A DNA stretch of 36,859 nucleotides from Desulfoscipio geothermicus DSM 3669 (GTDB taxonomy: Bacteria > Bacillota > Desulfotomaculia > Desulfotomaculales > Desulfallaceae), in the NCBI RefSeq assembly GCF_900115975.1, contig NZ_FOYM01000033.1, positions 1 to 36,859 of the forward strand. The letters run 5' to 3'. The notes below the pieces were generated by a model. The model was not told the DNA's origin. It was given only the letters and a program-made list of their open reading frames with translations, and did not search any database. The number at the start of each line of letters is the position of its first letter. The first letter of the stretch is position 1. The position numbers and the translations under genes are program-made. Positions 17,804 through 24,104 of this stretch are shown in pieces.

Positions 17804-18580
17804 TCATACTAATGACACTTTAGTATAGCCTACTTTTGTTATTAGTTCCAGGGCTTTGTCGAATTGATACCCCACCTGCTCCGGGGTATGGGCGTCAGAG
17901 CCGGTGGTTACCGAGACACCGTGATTTCGACACGCCTGCAGAAAGCCGAAAGAGGGGTACATCTCTTCCACCGGTGCTCTTAGCCCGGCGGTATTAATCT
18001 CCACACATACACCTGTCTCGGCAAATACCCGGGCGGTTTCTTCGTATACTCCCTGCACATCCCCCTGCGGCTTGTATCCGAACTTTTTAATTAAATCCGG
18101 GTGGGCCATTATATCAAAGAGCCGGCTTTGGGCGGCCTGCTGTAATAGTTGGAAATATCTCCGGTAAAGTGCATCTAGGTCACAGTGCCGGTACCGGTCA
18201 ATGTAAGCGGGGTTATCAAAACCCCACCCGTCTATAAAATGGATGGAACCCAGCACGTAGTCAAAAGGGTAGGCTTTTAGTATTTTCTCTAACTCTGCCT
18301 CGCGGCCCGGTATGTAATCAGCCTCGATGCCGAGCCTAATGGGTATTTCCGGGTTGGCGGCCCGCAGTTTTTCTACTTCAGCCACGTATTCGGGAAGCTG
18401 TTCGGATGTCATAGCTATTCCCGGGTCCCGCTCCTTTTCCGCCAACCAGTACATGGGTAGATGGTCGGCAAAGCCGATTTCCGGCAGGCCCAGTTCAATG
18501 GCCCGCTCCACGTATTCCTTCATTTCCCCGGTGGCATGTCCACAGCGGCAAGTATGTATATGGTAATCAGGTAGAAGCAT
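17804..18580 (-). CDS. hisK: PHP-domain histidinol-phosphatase (HisJ/HisK family)
   Basis: The N-terminal DYHIHTCRCGHATG supplies the metal-binding HxH of the PHP fold. Further ligands are visible in GFADHLP, GIEADYIPG, GSIHFIDG, MAHPDLIKKFG and the C-terminal GSDAHTPEQVG. The 258-residue length fits histidinol-phosphate phosphatase of the PHP type, which makes histidinol in histidine synthesis. No other his gene is nearby, so the substrate is inferred from the family. ATG at 18580 follows TGAGGTC. A terminator follows the stop. Confidence 0.83.
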   Translation of the reverse strand: MLLPDYHIHTCRCGHATGEMKEYVERAIELGLPEIGFADHLPMYWLAEKERDPGIAMTSEQLPEYVAEVEKLRAANPEIPIRLGIEADYIPGREAELEKILKAYPFDYVLGSIHFIDGWGFDNPAYIDRYRHCDLDALYRRYFQLLQQAAQSRLFDIMAHPDLIKKFGYKPQGDVQGVYEETARVFAETGVCVEINTAGLRAPVEEMYPSFGFLQACRNHGVSVTTGSDAHTPEQVGYQFDKALELITKVGYTKVSLV

Positions 18581-18653
18581 GGGTAAGACCTCACTTGTCT
18601 ATGGATTTGGGAAACTATTCGCTCCGTTCCTCAAAGCCTTCGCCGCCTTGATA

Positions 18654-18711
18654 GGTGCCGGGTGTTGAAAGTTGAAAATCGAAGATTTTTCAACTTTCAA
18701 CACCCGGCACC
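18654..18711. repeat. Palindromic element, family B, copy 1
   Basis: A 58-bp near-perfect palindrome starting GGTGCCGGGTGTTGAAAG and ending CTTTCAACACCCGGCACC. It equals copies 2 (20261-20317) and 3 (32744-32800) except for an A-to-G change in the left arm matched by T-to-C in the right arm, plus one extra T in the run near the tip. About 35 bases upstream (CTCAAAGCCTTCGCCGCCTT and flanks) are shared with copy 2, so the mobile unit is longer than the palindrome. Confidence 0.9.
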
Positions 18712-18731
18712 AAAGCCGGCTACCCCGACTT

Positions 18732-18842
18732 GGGAAAAAGGGGACAGGCAACTTTTTCAAAAAGCGAAAAAGTAGCCTGTCCCCTTTTTCCACTTCTTTA
18801 TTGCCTGTTTTTGCCAGGAAAAGTAGCCTGTCCCCTTTTTCC
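18732..18842. repeat. REP-like repeat cluster, family A, second locus
   Basis: A hairpin pairs GGGAAAAAGGGGACAGGC (from 18732) with AGTAGCCTGTCCCCTTTTTC (to about 18790). A further inverted copy (AAAAGTAGCCTGTCCCCTTT) ends at about 18842. That copy abuts the TAG stop of the downstream methyltransferase gene (18843-18845), the same arrangement as at the mraY stop near 9004. Confidence 0.85.
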
Positions 18843-19913
18843 CTATTTGTTTTCCCTTATTCTGTGCGAAATTTCCCGGGTCAGGCTGTATATCCGCTCG
18901 GCCAGTTCGGGTTCCAAAAGCCCGGTGCCACAGGCGGGGGTGATCAGGCTCTGGCGCAGCAGCACTTGCCGGTCCATACCCCGGTGAGTCAATTCCACCC
19001 AGAGGTTTTCCAGCCGGGCCAAAAGTGTGCCGGCGTCCTCTTCGTAAGCTTTATCGAAAGTGGGCACGATGCCCCAGGCCATTACACCGCCCCGCTCCAG
19101 ATAGCTTTTCATCTCCCTGGCGTAAGGAAACAGCGAATCGCCGAACTGGTAGGTGTCCAGATTGACTATTTCCAGGTCGGCCTCGAACAGCACTGACCAG
19201 TCGATGGCGTCGCAGGAGTGCACCCCCGCCAGCCCGCCGGCGGCGTGGATGGCGGCGAAAATGGCGTTCAGGTCATTGAGCACCATTTCCCGGGTTACGG
19301 TGATGTAGCTGCTGCTGCCGTACACCCTGATACCGGGCTCGTCCACGAAGATAATGGCCGGCAGCCCCAGCTTGCCCAGTTCCGCCGCCTGCCAGCGGGC
19401 GTGCATGGCCAGCGTTTTCACCAGCACATCCCGCAGCTGATCCTCGTAATAGGCCAGGCGGCCACGCTCGTCCTTCAGTTGGAAGCCGATGGTCAGGGGC
19501 CCGGCCAGGTGTCCCTTGAGATAGCGCGCCGGCCCGGTTCCGTTGGCCCGCATTTCTTCCATAAAGGCGTAGAAGCCCGCGGCCGACGCCGGAGGGAAGG
19601 CGAACATCCCCAGGGCCTGCGAATCCCCCGATTCAGCAGCCAGGTATGTGGAATAGAACTCGGTCAGCCGGTCGGGCCAGGCCGGGTTATCCACCGGAAA
19701 AATCACTTTATCCCCCCGCTTTTCCAGGAGCCCCATCCGCACCAGCGGGTCCAAAAATTGGTGCACAAAACCCTCATCGCCGCCCCGCCGGGGTAATTGC
19801 GGCCAGTGGGGGATAACGGGCAGGTTCTCCTTTATCAGGCGCAGCGCTGCACCCGGTTCCGTAAACGGCATGCTGCCGATGCCGGTAGCCAGTCCTTGCG
19901 GTGTAAATTGCAA
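18843..19913 (-). CDS. MetE/UroD-fold methyltransferase (core-MetE-like)
   Basis: The product is a single TIM-barrel like the C-terminal half of cobalamin-independent methionine synthase, or UroD. It begins with GLATGIGSMPFTEPGAAL. Putative zinc ligands are His and Cys in GVHSCDAIDW and Cys in ITPACGTGLL, with FVDEPGI as the conserved barrel Glu. The N-terminal half of MetE is absent, as in the short core-MetE proteins of anaerobes that can use methylcobalamin or a corrinoid protein. Role in methionine synthesis or another methyl transfer is inference. The start is TTG at 19913 after GGGAGGG (356 residues); the longer frame to 19997 has no SD and an unlikely N-terminus. Confidence 0.72.
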   Translation of the reverse strand: MQFTPQGLATGIGSMPFTEPGAALRLIKENLPVIPHWPQLPRRGGDEGFVHQFLDPLVRMGLLEKRGDKVIFPVDNPAWPDRLTEFYSTYLAAESGDSQALGMFAFPPASAAGFYAFMEEMRANGTGPARYLKGHLAGPLTIGFQLKDERGRLAYYEDQLRDVLVKTLAMHARWQAAELGKLGLPAIIFVDEPGIRVYGSSSYITVTREMVLNDLNAIFAAIHAAGGLAGVHSCDAIDWSVLFEADLEIVNLDTYQFGDSLFPYAREMKSYLERGGVMAWGIVPTFDKAYEEDAGTLLARLENLWVELTHRGMDRQVLLRQSLITPACGTGLLEPELAERIYSLTREISHRIRENK

Positions 19914-20087
19914 AAAAAACCCTCCCAACAACTCAAATTGTAAAAATATACAAATTAATGCCTTACATTTAACAACTGATAACCGTAAATTAAACACAAT
20001 TCATTATAACCCCGGCCGGAAAGGGGTGTCAAAGTTAACCTTGTAGAGGATGCTCGACAAGTCCGCGCGAGATCCACTTCGAATTTC

Positions 20088-20137
20088 ACTTTGATTAATA
20101 CCCTTGCCATATTTATGGCAAGGGTATTAATCAAAGT
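20088..20137. repeat. Perfect 50-bp palindrome, family E
   Basis: Two perfect 24-bp arms (left arm starting ACTTTGATTAATACCC, right arm ending GGGTATTAATCAAAGT) are separated by TT. It stands alone in the 407-base gap between the patatin and MetE-like genes. There is no T-run directly after it and no nearby ORF. No second copy occurs in the window. Confidence 0.85.
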
Positions 20138-20140
20138 ATG

Positions 20141-20184
20141 GGAATGCACGCGCTAAGGGAACTGAATAATGCGCGCATTCCCAA
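20141..20184. repeat. Inverted repeat next to the family E palindrome
   Basis: GGGAATGCACGCGC is followed about 17 bases later by GCGCGCATTCCC, pairing with a two-base bulge. It starts only three bases after the 50-bp palindrome, so the two may form one structured DNA or RNA unit. The surroundings (19914-20260) contain no gene I can support. Confidence 0.6.
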
Positions 20185-20260
20185 CTGCGTTGGCTCGACT
20201 TTTGCGGTGCTTACGTATTGTATATACGCTCCGATCCTCAAAGCCTTCGCCGCCTTGATA

Positions 20261-20317
20261 GGTGCCAGGTGTTGAAAGTTGAAAATCGAAGATTTTCAAC
20301 TTTCAACACCTGGCACC
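20261..20317. repeat. Palindromic element, family B, copy 2
   Basis: A perfect 57-bp palindrome: 27-bp arms starting GGTGCCAGGTGTTGAAAG around a GAA tip. Identical to copy 3 at 32744-32800. It lies 3 bases after the patatin stop on the minus strand, where it could act as a transcript-end hairpin, although no long T-run follows. Confidence 0.92.
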
Positions 20318-20320
20318 AAC

Positions 20321-21238
20321 CTACGTACTCCTTACTTTTGCAAATTTACTTTTTATCTCCTCCAGCGCCTTGGACGCCGCCAGTTCACCCTGGCCGACAC
20401 AATACCCGGCCCGGCTGAAATCCCACGGGTCCATATTAATAGCCGGCCTGATCACTACATCGGCATAATGCTCCAATTTCATATTGATAGTCTCGGACAT
20501 CACTATATCAAAACTCTGGATCAATACATCGATAATATTGCCGATGTTATGCTGTAATTTCCCGTCATACCCCACATCCACGGCAATGACGAAATCCGCC
20601 CCCATTTTACGCAGCACGTAAGCCGGCACGTTATCGCGCACCCCGCCGTCCACCAGCAGGCGGTCCCCCAGTTGCACCGGTTCAAAAATGCCGGGCACCG
20701 CGGTGCTGGCCCGCACCGCCAGCGCCACGGGCTGCCCTTTGATAAAGGCGTCATCCGGCGGCAACACCGTGCGGGTGGTTGTTTTTCCTTCCATGAAAAC
20801 CACCAGCCGGCCGTTCCGCACGTCCACTGCGGTGATGCCCAGGGGCATAATGGTTTCCCCGAATAACCGCTCCCTGCCCACCAGCCTGTTCACCCACGCC
20901 TCCAGTTTGTTCCCCTTCATCAGTCCCAGCGGCCGGCGAAAAGGGAATGGTAAACCAAAAAAATCCGCAATAACTTTACCACCTATCAGCATCAGGTTGA
21001 CCAGCGTGGACCCGAAGTCAAACACGTCCCGGGCACGCAGTGACAGGGCTATTTCTTCAATACGTTCCGGGCTGTTACCTGTAGCGAGCAGCGCCGCCAC
21101 AATGCTTCCCGAACTGGTTCCCGCCACCATGTGCACCGGGATGCCGGCCCTTTTCAAAACCTTCAACACCCCGACATGGGCCATTCCCCGCACAACCCCG
21201 CCACCCAAAGCCAGTCCCACCAGCGGCCTGGTAGACAT
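20321..21238 (-). CDS. Patatin-like phospholipase / acylhydrolase (RssA-type)
   Basis: A single patatin domain. The oxyanion-hole motif ALGGGVVRGMAHVG lies near residues 10-23, the nucleophile elbow GTSSGS near 40, and the catalytic-dyad Asp in VDGGVRDNVPA near 195. Such proteins hydrolyse acyl chains from lipids; the bacterial substrate is rarely known. ATG at 21238 follows GGTGG at 7 bases (305 residues). The longer frame starting with TTG at 21262 lacks an SD. It lies 60 bases after the 49-residue coiled-coil gene and is probably co-transcribed with it. Confidence 0.85.
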   Translation of the reverse strand: MSTRPLVGLALGGGVVRGMAHVGVLKVLKRAGIPVHMVAGTSSGSIVAALLATGNSPERIEEIALSLRARDVFDFGSTLVNLMLIGGKVIADFFGLPFPFRRPLGLMKGNKLEAWVNRLVGRERLFGETIMPLGITAVDVRNGRLVVFMEGKTTTRTVLPPDDAFIKGQPVALAVRASTAVPGIFEPVQLGDRLLVDGGVRDNVPAYVLRKMGADFVIAVDVGYDGKLQHNIGNIIDVLIQSFDIVMSETINMKLEHYADVVIRPAINMDPWDFSRAGYCVGQGELAASKALEEIKSKFAKVRST

Positions 21239-21298
21239 AAAAAAACCACCGTCCCGTTTCAAGGTACTATCAATATATGAAACGGCGGCAGTTTGTGA

Positions 21299-21448
21299 CT
21301 ATTCCTTATCTTTCAAGCGCTCCAATTCTTCCTCCAATTCTTCCAGTCTGCTGATCATGGCCGGTTTTACAGAATGGGCCGGCAGCCTTTTTTTCAGGTC
21401 GGCAATTTGTTCTTCCAATTCCATAATTCTTTTTTCTCTCTCATTCAT
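21299..21448 (-). CDS. 49-residue coiled-coil protein
   Basis: ATG at 21448 follows AAGGGTGAT; the stop is TAG at 21299-21301. The product begins MNEREKRIMELEEQIADLKK, then has a central LPAHSVKPAM turn and a second charged helix RLEELEEELERLKDKE. Both helices have a heptad-like Leu/Ile pattern, giving a helical hairpin. From memory, similar tiny proteins occur in other Firmicutes without a known function. There are no catalytic or membrane features. It directly precedes the patatin gene. Confidence 0.75.
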   Translation of the reverse strand: MNEREKRIMELEEQIADLKKRLPAHSVKPAMISRLEELEEELERLKDKE

Positions 21449-21503
21449 ATCGATCACCCTTTAAATTATTACGGACCAAATACCGGAGAGAACCAGCCCG
21501 CCA

Positions 21504-22079
21504 TTACTTAAATATATCCCGTAAATTTACAGCAAAATCCCGGAAAACCCCCGAGTTTACCATACCCTCCATATATATTTCCGGCTCGCCATATTCTCCG
21601 CTTGTCAGCAGCCTGTAAACCATCACCTGTTTGCGAGTATAGTTGACAATCCAGTATTCTCCAACCCTGTGTTTTTCATAAAGGTTTAATTTTTTTACAT
21701 AATCCATGGATGGCGATGATGGAGAGACGATTTCGATTATTAAATCAGGCGCGCCTATGCAATGTTTGTCGGTTAATTTGGTCTTGTCGCATACAACCAG
21801 TATATCGGGCTGCACAACTGTTTTAACGTCCTCTGTTTTTTCATTGCCTTCCGGTAACAACACATCATAAGGTAAACACAAAACTTCACAATCTTTACCC
21901 GTTAAAAAATTTGCCATATGCACGAAAAGTTTTCGCAAAACCCTCTGGTGCTCTGTTGTCGGTGACGGGGCCATAGCGAAAAGAACACCGTCTATAATTT
22001 CATATTTTTTATCTTCCGGCAACTCCAAAAAATCCTTATAACAGCTTTGTTCATGTCGATCTTGTAACTGATAGGACAT
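21504..22079 (-). CDS. Uma2-family (DUF820) putative endonuclease
   Basis: A 191-residue protein with the PD-(D/E)XK-like Uma2 pattern: YEIIDGVLFAMAPSP near residue 26, the acidic VQPDILVVCD, and APDLIIEIVSPSSP followed by DYVKKLNLYEKHRVGEYWIV. Genes of this family are abundant in bacteria with large or repeat-rich genomes; their role is unsettled. ATG at 22079 follows GGGAGGTG. It stands between two unrelated transcription units. Confidence 0.85.
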   Translation of the reverse strand: MSYQLQDRHEQSCYKDFLELPEDKKYEIIDGVLFAMAPSPTTEHQRVLRKLFVHMANFLTGKDCEVLCLPYDVLLPEGNEKTEDVKTVVQPDILVVCDKTKLTDKHCIGAPDLIIEIVSPSSPSMDYVKKLNLYEKHRVGEYWIVNYTRKQVMVYRLLTSGEYGEPEIYMEGMVNSGVFRDFAVNLRDIFK

Positions 22080-22132
22080 TTAAGCACCTCCCATCTCAGC
22101 ACATAATACCATATAATGCAAATAAATAAAAA

Positions 22133-22150
22133 CCATGTCACCCGACATGG
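22133..22150 (-). terminator. Terminator after fur
   Basis: On the minus strand CCATGTC-GGGT-GACATGG forms a 7-bp stem followed by TTTTTATTTATTT. It lies 16 bases after the fur stop. Confidence 0.8.
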
Positions 22151-22165
22151 AGAATGGTTACTATT

Positions 22166-22609
22166 TTATCTTTTCATGCAATCCCGGCACCGGCCGAATA
22201 TTTTCAATTCGTGATCACTGATGTTAAAGTCATAGGTTTTACTGACCCGCTCCTCCAGGTCATCCAGCAAATCTTCATTCACCTCAATTATCCGGCCGCA
22301 CTCAATACAGATTAAATGGTGATGCCGGTGCCCGTTGTTGCTTTCGGCCCCGTATTCATAACGTTTGCGCCCGTCACCAAAATCCATGCTGTGAATGATG
22401 TCAAAGTTGGTGAACAGCTCCAGGGTGCGGTATACGGTGGCCAGACCCACATCGGGAGCCTTTTTTTTCACCAGATTATAAACTTCCTCGGCGCTGAGGT
22501 GTTTGTCTTTGTTTTCCAGCAGCACCCGCAGGACTTCCTCCCGTTTGGGAGTCATCTTGTACTCGTTGGCGCGCAGTTTTTCTTCCACTTCACCAATAAT
22601 CCCGCGCAT
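22166..22609 (-). CDS. fur: Fur-family metal-dependent repressor
   Basis: The 147-residue protein has the winged-helix N-domain (MTPKREEVLRVLL; the recognition region GLATVYRTLELF), the His-rich HRHHHLICIECG metal site, and a second CxxC pair in CRDCMKR. The two CxxC pairs form the structural zinc site. Fur, PerR and Zur share this layout. The presence of feoAB 3-5 kb away fits Fur, but PerR cannot be excluded by motif reading. ATG at 22609 follows GGTGGTGG; the frame extending to 22678 would run through the promoter. It is divergent from a strong promoter driving a candidate small RNA. Confidence 0.85.
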   Translation of the reverse strand: MRGIIGEVEEKLRANEYKMTPKREEVLRVLLENKDKHLSAEEVYNLVKKKAPDVGLATVYRTLELFTNFDIIHSMDFGDGRKRYEYGAESNNGHRHHHLICIECGRIIEVNEDLLDDLEERVSKTYDFNISDHELKIFGRCRDCMKR

Positions 22610-22639
22610 AAAAACCACCACCAGAAGTTTCTTTGAATT

Positions 22640-22669
22640 AGTATATACGTAATCGTTCGTTTCTGTCAA
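22640..22669 (-). promoter_or_regulatory. fur promoter
   Basis: On the minus strand TTGACA (22669-22664) and TATACT (22645-22640) are 18 bases apart. The start would be near 22633, leaving a leader of about 24 bases before the ATG. This shows that the upstream extension of the fur frame is not translated. Confidence 0.7.
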
Positions 22670-22700
22670 TATGGACATTTGTTCATTTAAAAAATTTATA

Positions 22701-22735
22701 TTGTGCTTGATTTCACATTTACAATCTTATATAAT
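22701..22735 (+). promoter_or_regulatory. Promoter with CRP/FNR- or Rex-like operator (site 1)
   Basis: TTGATT (22707-22712) and TATAAT (22730-22735) are 17 bases apart. The 18-mer TTGTGCTTGATTTCACAT (22701-22718) contains TGTG-N8-CACA and overlaps the -35. The operator-to-promoter phasing is identical to site 2 at 23910. The promoter points away from fur into the terminator-bearing leader. Confidence 0.7.
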
Positions 22736-22741
22736 ATGCTT

Positions 22742-22801
22742 AACCAAGGAAAAAACAACTGCCTCCTCTCTTTTCCCCGTTTTCCTAGCGGGTTTTTTTT
22801 T
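22742..22801 (+). ncRNA. Candidate small RNA or attenuated leader with anti-SD motif
   Basis: Starting about 7 bases after the -10 element, an RNA of about 60 bases would end at a hairpin CCCGTT-TTCCT-AGCGGG (22777-22793) followed by nine Ts. Its unpaired centre carries GCCTCCTCTC (22761-22770) and CTTTTCCCC. GCCTCCTC is the exact complement of GAGGAGGC (22932-22939), the SD of the downstream symporter gene, and a general anti-SD word. It contains no ORF. It may be a free small RNA or the leader of the symporter mRNA. C-rich, fur-linked sRNAs such as B. subtilis FsrA are a functional analogy only. Confidence 0.55.
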
Positions 22802-22818
22802 GCGATTTTGGCCTGTTT

Positions 22819-22857
22819 GACTTCTCCCCACGGTTGAAGTCGGGGGCCTTACGGCCC
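22819..22857. repeat. Possible IS200/IS605-type end hairpins
   Basis: GACTTC (22819-22824) and GAAGTC (22836-22841) frame CTCCCCACGG, then GGGCC-TTAC-GGCCC follows. The wording CTTCTCCCC...GGGGGCC is reminiscent of IS605-family ends, but no transposase is present. It lies between the leader terminator and the symporter gene. Confidence 0.35.
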
Positions 22858-22945
22858 GCTTCAGTAATCCCGCCAACCTTTTTGGCATATCCGCCCGGTT
22901 GATACCATAAAAAGATATAATAAAACCAGGCGAGGAGGCCCGGCC

Positions 22946-23878
22946 TTGTTTACTGTATTGGGAGTTTGCACCGGCCTGTATATGCTGCTCAAAGGCATGA
23001 ATGTAATGAAGGTGGGGTTGGAAAATCTTTCCCGGGAAAAGATGCGCCGGGCGCTGGCCAACCTTACGGCCACCCCGGTAACGGCGGCCCTGACCGGAAT
23101 GGTGTTAACCATGCTGGCCCAGAGCAGCACCGCCATATCCGTGCTCACTGTCGGTTTTGTCAACGCCGGTCTGCTCAACCTGGTCCAGGCCGTCGGCATC
23201 CTGCTGGGGGCCAACGTCGGAACCTGCATCACAGTGCAATTGATATCCTTTGATTTATTGCACCTGGCCCTGCCCGCGGCGGCGGCAGGCGCTGTTTTAT
23301 GGTTGCTGGGCCGCCAAAATCCCTACGGCCAACTTGGGCGGGCGCTGTTTGGTTTCGGGGCGGTTTTCGCGGGGCTCCATCTAATGGCCGCGGCACTGGC
23401 ACCCCTTCAACATGCCCCGTGGTTTACCGGAGCCCTGGTCTCCCTGCAGCGCAATGCGGCCCTGTCAGTAGTGGCCGGCGCGCTGGCCGCCGCCCTGCTG
23501 CACAGCAGCGCCGCCGCCACGGGTATTGTAATGCTGCTTTCCAACCAGAATTTAATAGAGCTGCCCACCGCCGTGGCCATAGTGCTGGGCAACAACATCG
23601 GCACCTGCATCACCGCCGTGCTGGCCAGTTTGAGCGGCTCCAGGGCCGGCAAACAGGTAGCCGCCGCCCACGTGCTGTTGAACGTTCTGGGCGCACTGCT
23701 GTTTCTGCCCCTGCTATACCCCTTTGCCCTGCTGGCGGGCTGCACGGCGGACAGCCTGCCCCGCCAGGTGGCCAACGCGCACACCCTGTTCAACATAACC
23801 AGCAGCCTGGTCGTTCTGCCGGTAATTTATCATTTTACCGCCCTGGTCCGGCTGGTAGTGCCCGACCGCTTACGTTAA
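22946..23878 (+). CDS. Na+/phosphate cotransporter family protein (NptA/PNaS)
   Basis: A 310-residue polytopic protein with the two inverted PNaS repeats: MLAQSSTAISVLTVGFVNAG with LLGANVGTCITVQ, and ALLHSSAAATGIVMLL with LGNNIGTCITAVLAS. The paired QSS/HSS and G-N-x-GTC motifs define Na/Pi-II-type symporters. The C-terminal PhoU-like domain of longer relatives is absent. The start is TTG at 22946 after GAGGAGG at about 7 bases. The upstream leader at 22742-22801 carries a word complementary to this SD. Phosphate uptake is expected from the family, but transport direction and substrate are not proven. Confidence 0.87.
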   Translation: MFTVLGVCTGLYMLLKGMNVMKVGLENLSREKMRRALANLTATPVTAALTGMVLTMLAQSSTAISVLTVGFVNAGLLNLVQAVGILLGANVGTCITVQLISFDLLHLALPAAAAGAVLWLLGRQNPYGQLGRALFGFGAVFAGLHLMAAALAPLQHAPWFTGALVSLQRNAALSVVAGALAAALLHSSAAATGIVMLLSNQNLIELPTAVAIVLGNNIGTCITAVLASLSGSRAGKQVAAAHVLLNVLGALLFLPLLYPFALLAGCTADSLPRQVANAHTLFNITSSLVVLPVIYHFTALVRLVVPDRLR

Positions 23879-23909
23879 ATTGCATCGTCCGGACTACTTT
23901 TTGCCATAA

Positions 23910-23944
23910 TTGTGATTGACTTCACAAAATGACGGGTTTATAAT
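23910..23944 (+). promoter_or_regulatory. Promoter with CRP/FNR- or Rex-like operator (site 2)
   Basis: TTGTGATTGACTTCACAA (23910-23927) has six-base inverted arms TTGTGA/TCACAA. Inside it TTGACT (23916-23921) is the -35, 17 bases before TATAAT (23939-23944). It points into the usp remnant at 23933-24070, whose front part is missing. Confidence 0.78.
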
Positions 23945-24070
23945 TTAACCAAATTCGACCTAATCGTTATCGGCAGCCGGGGTTTGAATCCCATAACGGA
24001 ATTTTTAATGGGCAGCGTCAGTAAACGGGTTGTCCGGCACGCGCCCTGCCCGGTGCTGATTGTCCGGTAG
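23933..24070 (+). pseudogene. Universal stress protein C-terminal remnant
   Basis: The frame after a TGA at 23930-23932 reads without a start codon to TAG at 24068-24070. From 23951 it encodes KFDLIVIGSRGLNPITEFLM followed by GSVSKRVVRHAPCPVLIVR. This is the last third of an UspA-fold protein with its ATP-binding signature G-2X-G-9X-G-S intact. No N-terminal part or SD is present. The preserved promoter at 23910-23944 lies almost on top of the fragment, so an internal deletion that removed the leader and N-terminus is likely. Confidence 0.82.
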
Positions 24071-24076
24071 ACTTTT

Positions 24077-24104
24077 AAGGGACCGCCATTACCAGCGGTC
24101 CCTT
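24077..24104. terminator. Bidirectional hairpin between usp remnant and dacF
   Basis: A perfect 10-bp stem, AAGGGACCGC (24077-24086) and GCGGTCCCTT (24095-24104), is followed on the plus strand by TTCCTC. It overlaps the last five codons and stop of the convergent dacF gene. The T-run is weak on both strands. Confidence 0.6.

Noticed and set aside
23299-23919. 206-codon plus-strand frame within the symporter gene
   Set aside because: It is a shifted-frame shadow of the membrane protein, Arg/Pro/Gly-rich with no SD.
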